Shown: piece by piece, positions 7,265-15,626 of the stretch | How positions within the stretch are numbered: the first letter of the stretch is position 1 | Layout of the letters: the number at the start of each line of letters is the position of its first letter | Source of the DNA: Scalindua sp964437425 | GTDB lineage: Bacteria > Planctomycetota > Brocadiia > Brocadiales > Scalinduaceae | Reading direction: 5' to 3' | NCBI GenBank assembly: GCA_964437425.1 | Contig: CAYTGO010000027.1 | Location: forward strand, 1 to 39,682 | DNA length: 39,682 nucleotides | Program-made: the position numbers and the translations under genes | The notes under the pieces: generated by a model | The model's input: the letters and a program-made list of their open reading frames with translations, nothing else | What the model was told of the DNA's origin: nothing | Databases searched by the model: none

Positions 7265-8841
7265 AAAAGTCTTTGAATAATAAAGAAGTAACAACACCAG
7301 AGAGTCCACAAAATATAAAAAAACAAAAAACCATGATAGGGGCTAACGTCATTTTTATGATACTTATCGCGGTCGCGATCTTTGTTTTTATCAGTTATAT
7401 CAATGATAGGCATTATTACCGTTGTGACATGACTGCTTCCGGAAAGTACTCGTTAAGTTCTAAAACAAAGAAAATTCTGAAAAATTTAGATCAACCAATT
7501 TTTGTCACCTCGCTTCTGGTGAAACGTCAGGACTATCGTTTTTACGGACAGATCGTAGATATACTCGAAGAATATAAGTATTTAACTGACAAGATAACGG
7601 TCACTTTCTTGAACCCTCTGCTTGATGGTACGAAGATAACAGAGTTAGCAGAGAAGCTCAAAATGGATAAGAAGCAAGTCGAATTGGGATCAATAATCTT
7701 TGCTTGCGGAGATAGTAGTAAACACGTAATGCTAAAAGATGTAATAGAGAATGAATTTCCCTTTAAGTTTAAGGGCGAAGAGATCTTTACATCAGCAATC
7801 GTAAATGTAACACGAGGAAAGCAGACAAATGTTTACTTTACAAAAGGGCATGGGGAGAGAGATTACGGGGATTTTGAACGTGCTGGATTAGGAAAGTTAG
7901 CAAGTGCTATCAAACGTGCTAATTACAATGTACTGCCTCTTGATTTATTAAATCAGAAGCGAGTCCCTGAAAATTGCGATATACTCGTTATTGCAGGTCC
8001 AACAAAAAGCTTCTCAACACAAGAAACAAACTATATTCGCGACTATGTGGGAACATCAGCAAGACTGATAAACGATAAAGGTGAGCTTAAAGACGGCAAG
8101 CTAATGGTTATGCTTGAACCTGCAGTAGGTACGAACAAATCATCCGGTTTAAATGCGTTGCTTGGAGAGTACGGAATAGTTGCCAGGGATGATGCCGTTG
8201 TATATAACAAAGTTAATATGCCACTTTTCGGTATGCAGACAGTTGTGGAGGTATACATAAGTGATAAGAAGTACTTAGACCATGAGATAACAAATGATAT
8301 CAAAAAGCTGACATCTGTTTTTTATGGTTCAAGCGCACTTAGTATTGTTCCACTGAGCGATACGATGGCATTCTCTGCTACAGGAATTATACAGGCACCT
8401 GACCAGAGTTGGGGTGAAACTGAGATAGTAGGTAAGAAAAGGCCGAAATATGATGAAGATTCAGACATCTGCTCTCCGATAATTATGGCAGTGGCATCGG
8501 AGTTGAGAGAGGCGAAACCAAACCCTACTGCACCGCCACATGCTACACAGGCTTTTGCCAATATAGGGGAAAAGGGACCGCGTATCGTTGTTTTCGGTGA
8601 TACTGATTTTGCCGCAAACACATTTTCTGATAAACCTGGTAACCAGGATCTTGTCTTAAATGCTATAAGCTGGCTGGCTCGGAGGGAAAAGGAGTTAGGG
8701 ATATCAGCTAAGGCTCCTGACGTCAGGAGAGCTATGGTAAAGCCTGGACAGCTAGCCTTAATATTTTGGCTGTCTATTGCAGGAATACCTTCTATCGGAG
8801 TAATAATTGGCGGCTTCGTCTGGTGGAGAAGAAGAAGATAA
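7255..8841 (+). CDS. GldG-like ABC transporter auxiliary protein
   Basis: A 528-residue protein of the GldG/ABC_transp_aux family (PF09822-like). One membrane segment lies near the N terminus (about residues 27-48) and another at the extreme C terminus (about 500-523), followed by an Arg-rich stop-transfer end; the large region between should be periplasmic. The block YFTKGHGERDYGDFE and the later DILVIAGPTKSFSTQE resemble the conserved core of the family, and IVVFGDTDFAAN is the typical C-terminal motif. The family is not an enzyme of known activity and is thought to work with GldA/GldF. The next gene's probable start lies 23 bases after the stop. Confidence 0.85.
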   Translation: MEVEKSLNNKEVTTPESPQNIKKQKTMIGANVIFMILIAVAIFVFISYINDRHYYRCDMTASGKYSLSSKTKKILKNLDQPIFVTSLLVKRQDYRFYGQIVDILEEYKYLTDKITVTFLNPLLDGTKITELAEKLKMDKKQVELGSIIFACGDSSKHVMLKDVIENEFPFKFKGEEIFTSAIVNVTRGKQTNVYFTKGHGERDYGDFERAGLGKLASAIKRANYNVLPLDLLNQKRVPENCDILVIAGPTKSFSTQETNYIRDYVGTSARLINDKGELKDGKLMVMLEPAVGTNKSSGLNALLGEYGIVARDDAVVYNKVNMPLFGMQTVVEVYISDKKYLDHEITNDIKKLTSVFYGSSALSIVPLSDTMAFSATGIIQAPDQSWGETEIVGKKRPKYDEDSDICSPIIMAVASELREAKPNPTAPPHATQAFANIGEKGPRIVVFGDTDFAANTFSDKPGNQDLVLNAISWLARREKELGISAKAPDVRRAMVKPGQLALIFWLSIAGIPSIGVIIGGFVWWRRRR

Positions 8842-8863
8842 TAAACGGAGACTTTATATAACT

Positions 8864-11188
8864 ATGAAATTCAGAACAACAATAATACTTTTAATAGTTG
8901 CAGGCATTGGTGCCGCATACATATTCCTGTATGACAAGAAACAGTACAGGACAGATGTATGGGAACAGAGACAGCAAATGGTATTGCCGGACTACAAACC
9001 AGGCCAGATTGATAAGATTGAACTGAAAAAAGGTGGTATTAATATCGTCCTTGAAAGTACGGATAATGAGAGATGGAGGATGGTAGAGCCCTTTCAACTA
9101 AGAGCGGACAGAGCTGAGGTGGAAGAAATTCTCGCTCAATTTGAATTTCTGAGGAAAATTGGTACCATTAAAAAAAGTGAAACAGCAAACTTCAACTTGA
9201 AAGAGTACGGTCTGGAAACCCCGGGTCTTGTTGTTAGCCTCTGGCTTAAAAAGGGTTCGATGGTTGGTGGAACTGCCGGAGATGTTACCAGGTATACTGT
9301 CAATATTGGAGACAGGTTGGCTGCCGGACAAGACACTGTGTATATAACTACCGGGGACGACAATGATGTTTCAGTCGTTGGCACTAAATTCCTGGAGAAA
9401 GTAGACAAAGAAGTCAATGATTTAAGAAACAAATGGGCATTTGAGTATGATAAACATTCTGTAGAAAGAGTGAGGCTTAAGAGCGGTGAAAATGATCCTG
9501 TGGTCTGTTCTAAAGCGGAACAGCTCTGGTGGATAACGCAACCACTTTCAGACCGTGCTGATACAGAAAGAATTAAGGACATTCTCGATGAATTAAAAGA
9601 CCTGGAGATTGCTAAAGAAGATTTTGTATCTGATAGTAAAGAAGATATTGTCAACTACGGTTTGGACAAGCCTGTGTTTACTATCAGTATAGGTACTACT
9701 AAAGATGTTCAAACCCTTCATTTGGGCCACCGCCTGGATGAGAAAATCTACGCAAAACTTGATGGTGAAAGCTCCATTTTCCTTGTTCACGATGTTGTAC
9801 TGCGCGATCTGGATTTGGAACTGAACGATTTGCGTGATAAGCAACTCTTGAGGTTTGATGCAATTGGCACTTACGGCATAGAAAAAATAGATGTGAAATC
9901 AGCCGACAAAAGCCTTGTTATGGAAAAGACAGTGCAATATGATTGGATGATCAAATCTCCAAAACTAATATTGGCTGATAGAGATACGGTAAGAGAGTTC
10001 GTGGAAAAGATTAAAGATTTGCAGATACAGCAGTATGTAGACGATAGTGGTGCGAACTATGAGAAGTATGGATTAGCAGACTCACCAATCGAAGTTTCAG
10101 TATTCAGAAGAATTGGCGAAGGTGAAACTGTGAAATTCCTGATAGGTAATGCTGATGAAAACGGTGGGTTGTGTTATGTAAGACGAGAAGGAGAAGATGC
10201 GGTTTATACTGTTCCGACAGAAAATTTTTATAATATTGCCAGGGCAGGTTACCTGGCATTCAGAGATAAATTAGTTATGGAATTTCCTAAGGAAACTGCC
10301 CAGAAACTAGTTATCAACAGGGACGGTAAAGAACTTGTATGTGAGACTGCTGAAGATTCTACTATGCGCAGACCGAAGTGGAATATGATAGGTCCTGTAT
10401 CAATGGAAGCGGAACTGGACTCCATCAATCAAGTGGTATGGAATCTTTCGTTTTTGCTGGCTGATAAGATTGTGACTCTTTCAGCAGAAAATCCTGCTGA
10501 TTATGGGTTTGACAATCCTCTGTTAAAAGCGTCCATAACGTACGAAGAGGCCGGTAAGGCTGCTGCACACGGCGGTGAAGTGATTAGTGCGAAGGATGAC
10601 CTGATAAAGCCAAAGGAATTGAAAACAAAGTCACTCCTGATAGGAAATAAAGTGGAGCCGGAAAAAGATAAAACAAACTACTATGCTAAAGTTGATGGTG
10701 AGGACATGATTTTTCAGGTAGGGTGGACAGATGTCAGGGATTACAGTATTGAGCTTGTCACAAGGACGCTGTTTAGCTTTGAAGCCTCAAATGCAAAATC
10801 TATTAATATAACACATCCTGAAAAGGAGCTGCTTTTTCAGAAAAACGAAGAGCATGTGTGGCAAATGATCAAACCGGAAATTATGCCATTGAGTGGGAAT
10901 TTAGCAGAGCGAGTTCTTTCGTCACTAAAGTTACTAATGGGAGAGTCAATTGTCCAGTATTCAAATGAGAATTTATCGAAATATGGACTTGATAGCCCAC
11001 AGTTCAATATTACCGTCGGTTTTGACGAGGCTGATGCCTTGTTTGGGAAAAGAGTCTCATTGTTGGTTGGCAAAGAAGCCGGTAATGATTATTATGTTGC
11101 CGGTTCAGAGACAAACTTTGTCTACCTGATGAATAAAAACAAAATTGAAGATCTGATAGAAGCGTGCGTAGTAAGAGTGATTCAATAA
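8864..11188 (+). CDS. DUF4340 repeat protein, membrane-anchored
   Basis: A 774-residue protein with one N-terminal membrane anchor (about residues 5-24) and a large exported region. It is built from repeated DUF4340-type modules: the landmark [D/E/N/K]YG[L/F]xxP recurs about five times, near residues 115, 265, 402, 547 and 706, at intervals of roughly 140-160 residues, each preceded by a W-containing strand (for example WRMVEP, WWITQP) and a 'DR.....I...L..L' helix. I chose ATG 8864 because it follows ACGGAG and directly begins the anchor (MKFRTTIILL); an upstream in-frame start at 8807 would overlap the previous gene and add an unlikely charged leader. DUF4340 proteins are companions of GldA-type transporters; their role is unknown. 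Confidence 0.85.
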   Translation: MKFRTTIILLIVAGIGAAYIFLYDKKQYRTDVWEQRQQMVLPDYKPGQIDKIELKKGGINIVLESTDNERWRMVEPFQLRADRAEVEEILAQFEFLRKIGTIKKSETANFNLKEYGLETPGLVVSLWLKKGSMVGGTAGDVTRYTVNIGDRLAAGQDTVYITTGDDNDVSVVGTKFLEKVDKEVNDLRNKWAFEYDKHSVERVRLKSGENDPVVCSKAEQLWWITQPLSDRADTERIKDILDELKDLEIAKEDFVSDSKEDIVNYGLDKPVFTISIGTTKDVQTLHLGHRLDEKIYAKLDGESSIFLVHDVVLRDLDLELNDLRDKQLLRFDAIGTYGIEKIDVKSADKSLVMEKTVQYDWMIKSPKLILADRDTVREFVEKIKDLQIQQYVDDSGANYEKYGLADSPIEVSVFRRIGEGETVKFLIGNADENGGLCYVRREGEDAVYTVPTENFYNIARAGYLAFRDKLVMEFPKETAQKLVINRDGKELVCETAEDSTMRRPKWNMIGPVSMEAELDSINQVVWNLSFLLADKIVTLSAENPADYGFDNPLLKASITYEEAGKAAAHGGEVISAKDDLIKPKELKTKSLLIGNKVEPEKDKTNYYAKVDGEDMIFQVGWTDVRDYSIELVTRTLFSFEASNAKSINITHPEKELLFQKNEEHVWQMIKPEIMPLSGNLAERVLSSLKLLMGESIVQYSNENLSKYGLDSPQFNITVGFDEADALFGKRVSLLVGKEAGNDYYVAGSETNFVYLMNKNKIEDLIEACVVRVIQ

Positions 11189-11412
11189 TAAAAGCTCGTA
11201 GGGTTCTCTAGTATTGAATTTTTGTTTCCGGTAGCCAGCAAACTATTGATTTATACAAACGTGAAGAAAGGATCTAAAGCCTTTGTTTGCTATGTCACCG
11301 CAGGAATTCTCTTTCATTGCTTCCATCTTCTATTAACGCGCAGGAACATTCCCCTTAAGAGATGCTATAGCTTAGAAGATTAGATCTTTAGTAGCAACCA
11401 TTTTACGAGTAT

Positions 11413-11420
11413 GTTATAAT
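11413..11420 (+). promoter_or_regulatory. Candidate extended -10 promoter for the MoxR gene
   Basis: TGTTATAAT (TGn plus a perfect TATAAT at 11415-11420) lies about 37 bases upstream of the MoxR start. No good -35 is visible at the proper distance, which is tolerated for extended -10 promoters. The rest of the 268-base gap after the DUF4340 gene shows no recognisable gene or terminator. Confidence 0.4.
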
Positions 11421-11456
11421 ATACCACTTTTAATTACATAACGAGTACAGACTAGT

Positions 11457-12449
11457 ATGGAATCAAAAGATATTAAAAATATAACAGAAATTATTAAAGA
11501 AGAGAGCGGTGTTCTTTCTCGCCTGAGCAATGAGATGGGGAAAGTCATTGTCGGGCAAAAACATCTTATAGAAAGATTACTGATTGGCATTCTGGCTAAT
11601 GGTCATATTCTTCTGGAAGGTGTTCCCGGACTAGCAAAGACCTTGTCTGTTATGACACTTGCCAAGGCAATTCAGGTGAAGTACCAAAGGCTTCAATTTA
11701 CACCTGATCTCCTGCCGGCAGATCTGATAGGTACCCTTATCTACAATCCTCGTTCTGGTGAGTTTACTACAAAAAAAGGACCGATATTCTCAAATATTAT
11801 ACTAGCTGATGAAATCAACAGGGCACCTGCAAAGGTTCAAAGTGCTCTTTTAGAGGCTATGCAGGAGAAGCAGGTAACGATAGGCAGTGAGACATTTAAG
11901 CTTGAAGATCCTTTCCTGGTACTTGCTACGCAGAACCCGATTGAGCAGGAAGGTACTTATCCTTTGCCGGAAGCGCAGGTTGACAGGTTCATGTTAAAGC
12001 TGAATGTAGATTATCCCAGTAAAGATGATGAACGCGAGATTTTAGACAGAATGGCATTAACAGACGTAAGCATGAATGTGGATTCTGTATTAAAACCAGA
12101 AGATATTAAGCGTTTACGTTCGGTAGTCGATCAGATTTACATTGATGATAAGATAAAGGATTATATTGTAGACTTGGTAGTTGCTACGAGAGATCCTCAG
12201 AAATACGGCCTTAATTTAGGTGAATTCATTGAATTTGGTGCTTCACCCAGGGCAACCATTTACCTTGCTATTGCGTCAAAGGCGTATGCTTTTCTCAAAG
12301 GCAGGGGTTATGTCACTCCACAAGATGTAAAATCAATAGGAATGGATGTGCTGCGACATAGAGTTATCATAACCTATGAAGCAGAAGCAGAAGAGATGAC
12401 TGCAGAAAAAGTCATACAAAACATTTTTGATAATATAGAAGTACCTTGA
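11457..12449 (+). CDS. MoxR-family AAA+ ATPase
   Basis: A 330-residue cytoplasmic AAA+ ATPase of the MoxR (AAA_3) class, chaperone-like proteins that help mature or activate partner proteins, often ones with von Willebrand A domains. Visible motifs: GxxGxxKT-type Walker A in GVPGLAKT (residues 55-62), Walker B ILADEINR (115-122), the MoxR block APAKVQSALLEAMQEKQVTI, sensor 1 in VLATQNPIEQ, and the FGASPRATI sensor 2 region near the C terminus. MoxR genes are normally followed by DUF58 and VWA genes; here the next gene is an unrelated lipoprotein, so this copy is an orphan in the window. The start lacks a clear Shine-Dalgarno but agrees with the family's N-terminal length. Confidence 0.92.
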   Translation: MESKDIKNITEIIKEESGVLSRLSNEMGKVIVGQKHLIERLLIGILANGHILLEGVPGLAKTLSVMTLAKAIQVKYQRLQFTPDLLPADLIGTLIYNPRSGEFTTKKGPIFSNIILADEINRAPAKVQSALLEAMQEKQVTIGSETFKLEDPFLVLATQNPIEQEGTYPLPEAQVDRFMLKLNVDYPSKDDEREILDRMALTDVSMNVDSVLKPEDIKRLRSVVDQIYIDDKIKDYIVDLVVATRDPQKYGLNLGEFIEFGASPRATIYLAIASKAYAFLKGRGYVTPQDVKSIGMDVLRHRVIITYEAEAEEMTAEKVIQNIFDNIEVP

Positions 12450-12508
12450 TATCATAGAACTTCCAAATCCATTTTACATTTCTCATCCATTGACATGGAG
12501 AAATCAGT

Positions 12509-13180
12509 ATGAAAAACATCTGGCTGATTTTGTTGTCGGTTTTTACATTGGTAATAATACAAAGCTGTTCTACAACTGATAGGGTTGCCATGGAGAGAAA
12601 GGCAATCGCAGATGAAGAACTGTATAAAGAGACACAGGCTCTTAAGGCAATGCTTGGTCAAGTCCCAGAGGATAAATCCACCCCTGATACAAAAACAATG
12701 GCACAACCGCTTGAGTTTGGAGTGAGCGTAAGTGAGGTACAGAAACAATTCCCTGCTCCTGATAAATTTGAGTATGATCCGATGGTAAACAATAAGGTTA
12801 CCGTGCTTTCCAGGAATGTTTCCGGTGGCCGTTTCACATTCTTTTTTTACGAAGATAAACTTTATAAAATTGTAATACTCAATAGTTGGAACGATTATAC
12901 TTTGCAATTTGCTGAAGATGATATTAAGAATACTGAAGCAATTTTTGTTGAGGGAAATGGCGAGCCTGATCTAATAGAAGAAGACGAAACACATAAAAAA
13001 ATGGTGTGGTTAAAGGAAAGCCTGGAAGTTAAACTCGAAGAGTTTAACTTGATGTCACATAAGGGAATGAACAGAGTGATGTCTCTTATGTATACAGACA
13101 GGAAGATCAGCCCGCTTGCAAAAGACGATGAATCCTTCGCATCATACAAAACAAAACGAACCGGACTTAATGATCAGTAG
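12509..13180 (+). CDS. Predicted lipoprotein of unknown function
   Basis: A 223-residue exported protein. The N terminus (MKNIWLILLS...) is a type II signal peptide with a lipobox ending IIQSC (C20), so it should be lipid-anchored. The first 60 mature residues are polar and linker-like; a compact domain follows (about residues 75-195) with GRFTFFFYEDKLYKIVIL, reminiscent of small alpha/beta periplasmic domains, but I recognise no family. ATG follows GGAG at good spacing. It lies 59 bases after the MoxR gene on the same strand and could be co-transcribed with it. Confidence 0.75.
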   Translation: MKNIWLILLSVFTLVIIQSCSTTDRVAMERKAIADEELYKETQALKAMLGQVPEDKSTPDTKTMAQPLEFGVSVSEVQKQFPAPDKFEYDPMVNNKVTVLSRNVSGGRFTFFFYEDKLYKIVILNSWNDYTLQFAEDDIKNTEAIFVEGNGEPDLIEEDETHKKMVWLKESLEVKLEEFNLMSHKGMNRVMSLMYTDRKISPLAKDDESFASYKTKRTGLNDQ

Positions 13181-13314
13181 GGCGACTAATTACTGTGTCA
13201 TCTATTAAGAAGATGGATTAACAGATCGGGTATTAGAATGTATTCTTACGCTTCGATGATAGTGTCTGCCCTGAATATTTTATCCAGGACAGGTGGACTA
13301 TCTACCATAATTCC

Positions 13315-13328
13315 TTCCTGATCAGGAA
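13315..13328. repeat. Perfect 14-base palindrome between convergent genes
   Basis: TTCCTGATCAGGAA is a perfect palindrome in the 178-base gap between the plus-strand lipoprotein gene and the minus-strand exported-protein gene. With no loop and no T-tract it is a poor intrinsic terminator; it may be a protein-binding site or chance. Confidence 0.3.
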
Positions 13329-13358
13329 ACTGTACTCAAACAATAACAGCTATACACA

Positions 13359-13850
13359 TTACCATTTATTACCTGAATACCATTCTGACCAAGGTTCCCA
13401 CTCAACATATTTTCCACCATCTGACAGCCAGAACTGCTCGCCTTCTCTCCATCGTGTGCTTGCTCCATAGTCTGTTGACTTTGTCTGAGTCTGCTTTACC
13501 TTTGCATAGAAATAACAGTCTACCTGGTGGAAGTTAATATCCTTCTTATCCTTCACCTCTATAAGTTCAAGATCATCCATGGTAACATGATTTGCAGCTA
13601 CCTTCTCCTCATCGACTACAACGTCGTATGTCGTTATCTCTTTGACTCTCACAACGGTACCTCTGGGTTTTGGATCAGGAATAACAATTGGATTTTCATA
13701 TGGTTCAAAAGACTGATGATGCGTCTCTGATGGTTTTTTAATATAATCTACTGCTTGTGCCTTGTTAATTGCGCTATTTGCAAAGCTTAATACAACAAAT
13801 GCAAACAAAGCAACTGACGGAATGATAAGTTTTCTAAAGATATTTAACAT
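13359..13850 (-). CDS. Exported protein of unknown function
   Basis: A 163-residue protein with a clear Sec signal peptide (MLNIFRKLIIPSVALFAFVV..., probable cleavage after NKAQA, near residue 33). The mature part has a Pro-rich stretch (IVIPDPKPRGTVV), then beta-rich sequence and an aromatic C terminus with two Trp-Glu motifs (VEWEPWSEWYSGNKW). I recognise no family. The start is supported by AAGGAAGGTGG upstream. It is read in the same direction as the larger envelope gene set but is separated from it by 367 bases, so it probably has its own promoter. Confidence 0.65.
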   Translation of the reverse strand: MLNIFRKLIIPSVALFAFVVLSFANSAINKAQAVDYIKKPSETHHQSFEPYENPIVIPDPKPRGTVVRVKEITTYDVVVDEEKVAANHVTMDDLELIEVKDKKDINFHQVDCYFYAKVKQTQTKSTDYGASTRWREGEQFWLSDGGKYVEWEPWSEWYSGNKW

Positions 13851-14217
13851 TGGTCCACCTTCCTTTTTCTAAATGCTTCCTTATTACTGATTTATATATA
13901 ATATCAATACAAATAATTTTAAGTACTTTAGTAAATTTTACCTTAAAAATATCATTTGTCAATACACTGGCAATAAATAAGGAATATATACGTTTGAGGA
14001 AGCTACAAGGCTTACAACGTGTTGCATTTGCTTGCGTGGTAAGAAAGGTATACATGGTTCTTAATCGCTTCCTACTTTCGTAAGAATTACAGGCGGGTTT
14101 GAAGAATTGCGCTCATTCCAAGCCATGTTGACGTGCATTCTGACTGTGACGGGAGCGGTAACAATTTCTATACCTACTTGACATTCCTGCCAGAAATTAT
14201 ATCTATCCTGTCAAAAA
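13851..14217. other. Intergenic region, nothing recognised
   Basis: This 367-base AT-rich stretch separates two minus-strand genes. Open frames on either strand lack ribosome-binding sites and look random. I see no strong hairpin with a T-tract, no tRNA and no tandem repeat. Confidence 0.4.
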
Positions 14218-14487
14218 TTACATAGCTGAACTTGCAATCTGTTTTTTGTATTTTCCCTTGATCGAATCCGGAACAAATTTGTCAAGGTATCTCAGAATGT
14301 TTGATTTTTCAGGATTGATACGGAGACCTGTATCATATTTTGATAGCACGAACGGAGTCATTCCAATCATAATCACTCCCAGAAAAATTCCGAACAGAAG
14401 ACCCCTGAGCCTGTTTAGCCATCCTGAAAATCCTAATATTCCAAAGACCAAAACAATGCTTACAGCAGCAATATCCAACCAGTACAT
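14218..14487 (-). CDS. Small membrane protein, CvpA-like N terminus
   Basis: An 89-residue inner-membrane protein. The start MYWLDIAAVSIVLVFGILGF resembles the beginning of CvpA-family proteins ('WLDI......L.GF..G'), and a second hydrophobic segment spans about residues 30-47. True CvpA proteins have four membrane segments and about 160 residues, so this one is half-length; similarity may reflect only general membrane composition. The soluble tail is basic. GGAGG lies nine bases before ATG. It is the last closely spaced gene of the minus-strand envelope set, 45 bases after the glycine-zipper lipoprotein. Confidence 0.65.
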   Translation of the reverse strand: MYWLDIAAVSIVLVFGILGFSGWLNRLRGLLFGIFLGVIMIGMTPFVLSKYDTGLRINPEKSNILRYLDKFVPDSIKGKYKKQIASSAM

Positions 14488-14532
14488 AGCAATATCCTCC
14501 GAAAAAAGTAATTATATTAAGATAATCTTGTT

Positions 14533-15030
14533 TTATTCGTAATGCCCTGGAATCCATATCTTCTCTTCATATTCCTGCCAGTAACCTGATGGTACATTCC
14601 TATCTTCATAATGACCCTCAATCCTTCGGTCTCCGTCATTACGTTCTTCAACCCAGACTCTTTCTTTACTGGATGTGTCGACCCATTTCCTCTTCTTTAC
14701 ATACTCATAATGACCCTCAATCTTATTCTGTCCTCTTCCGGAACTGGATTGTCTTTCAAGTTCAAGTTGTCTTTCCAGGTTCGCTTTTTCAGCTTCCTCT
14801 CTTTTTTGGTCCATGTGGTCTCCGACAAGAGCGCCACCTACGGCACCCGCACCTGCACCCACTATTGCACCCATACCTGCATGACCGGCTAACGCACCGA
14901 TACCGGTGCCAAGAGCTGCTCCAACACCAGTCCCGACTGCGGTTCCTTTCTGTGTTGTAGTCATACAACCAGCAGCTAACATTGAAATTGTGGCAAAACA
15001 TATACAGACGAAAATGATTTTTTTGCTCAT
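14533..15030 (-). CDS. Glycine-zipper lipoprotein
   Basis: A 165-residue outer-envelope lipoprotein. The signal peptide ends in lipobox LAAGC (C22). Residues about 28-72 are a long glycine zipper of GxxxG repeats (GTGVGAALGTGIGALAGHAG and on), the kind that packs helices in membranes in Rick/SlyB/OmpA-linked proteins. A charged helix follows (residues about 74-95). The C-terminal third contains the short motif [E/P]GHYE three times (IEGHYE, IEGHYE, IPGHYE), each after a W-rich strand, which looks like a small internal repeat. CAGGAG precedes the ATG. Role probably structural in the envelope; exact function unknown. Confidence 0.8.
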   Translation of the reverse strand: MSKKIIFVCICFATISMLAAGCMTTTQKGTAVGTGVGAALGTGIGALAGHAGMGAIVGAGAGAVGGALVGDHMDQKREEAEKANLERQLELERQSSSGRGQNKIEGHYEYVKKRKWVDTSSKERVWVEERNDGDRRIEGHYEDRNVPSGYWQEYEEKIWIPGHYE

Positions 15031-15145
15031 TTGTTTCTCTCCTGTTAAGTATTTTTTATGTAATTTTATAAATATCTAAGTATTTGATTCGCTTTAGTCC
15101 CTGCAATCAGTTATTAGTAAATATCATTAGTTAACCGGAAGATTC

Positions 15146-15214
15146 CTATTCTGATATCCTTGCACCGGCTGCAAAATATAAGGCGATAAAAAAGATTATT
15201 ATGGAATATTCCAT
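15146..15214 (-). CDS. 22-residue membrane miniprotein
   Basis: A very short frame encoding MEYSIIIFFIALYFAAGARI plus SE, a single hydrophobic segment with a positively charged Arg near the C terminus. It is supported by an ideal Shine-Dalgarno, AGGAG (15223-15227 on the minus strand), eight bases before the ATG, and by its position immediately after the stop of the 104-residue membrane protein gene, in line with the next genes of the operon. Tiny single-helix proteins of this kind often regulate or stabilise larger membrane complexes; here ExbB/ExbD-type genes lie upstream in the same set. Expression is unproven and the function is unknown. Confidence 0.55.
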   Translation of the reverse strand: MEYSIIIFFIALYFAAGARISE

Positions 15215-15232
15215 TTTGATTTCTCCTGTTTT

Positions 15233-15547
15233 CTACGCTTTACCTGAAACAAACAGTTCTTTCTTGACCTCTTCCATCAATGCTTTAAATGTCTCAACAT
15301 CGTCTTGAAGCATTTTTAAATGAATTAGCGGATCATCTTCACTGTTATTTATCCTATCCGTACTACTAGTTGCTTTCATGTTCCCTGGTTTCTGCACATT
15401 TGTGCTGATTTTTTTAACAGGATCAGAATGCCCACTTACCGTATCTAAATTGCAAGATGTGTAATACCCAAGGCTATAGGAAACACAGATTACAATCGCT
15501 AAAATAATAAAGCTCTTGATTTTTACTTTTCTCATTATTGTTTTCAT
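15233..15547 (-). CDS. Membrane-anchored small protein
   Basis: A 104-residue protein with one N-terminal membrane segment (about residues 12-30, SFIILAIVICVSYSLGYY) preceded by a very basic start, so the N terminus should be inside and the rest periplasmic. A polar linker (residues about 32-72) leads to a short amphipathic helix (DPLIHLKMLQDDVETFKALM). AGGAAAG precedes the ATG; a second Met (residue 5) is an alternative start. No family recognised. The Shine-Dalgarno of the 22-residue miniprotein begins five bases past its stop, suggesting joint translation. Confidence 0.65.
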   Translation of the reverse strand: MKTIMRKVKIKSFIILAIVICVSYSLGYYTSCNLDTVSGHSDPVKKISTNVQKPGNMKATSSTDRINNSEDDPLIHLKMLQDDVETFKALMEEVKKELFVSGKA

Positions 15548-15626
15548 TATGGCTTTCCTGGAATATTATTAATATTGCTAATCTCTACACTATTAATCAT
15601 CATAGAAGATGCATTTGGTGCGAAAT

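Noticed and set aside
12452..12907. A 151-codon minus-strand frame opposite the lipoprotein gene
   Set aside because: Antisense to a frame with a clear lipobox and ribosome-binding site; no motif of its own.
13850..14083. Overlapping open frames on both strands in the 13851-14217 gap
   Set aside because: Neither has a ribosome-binding site or recognisable sequence, and they are mutual shadows.
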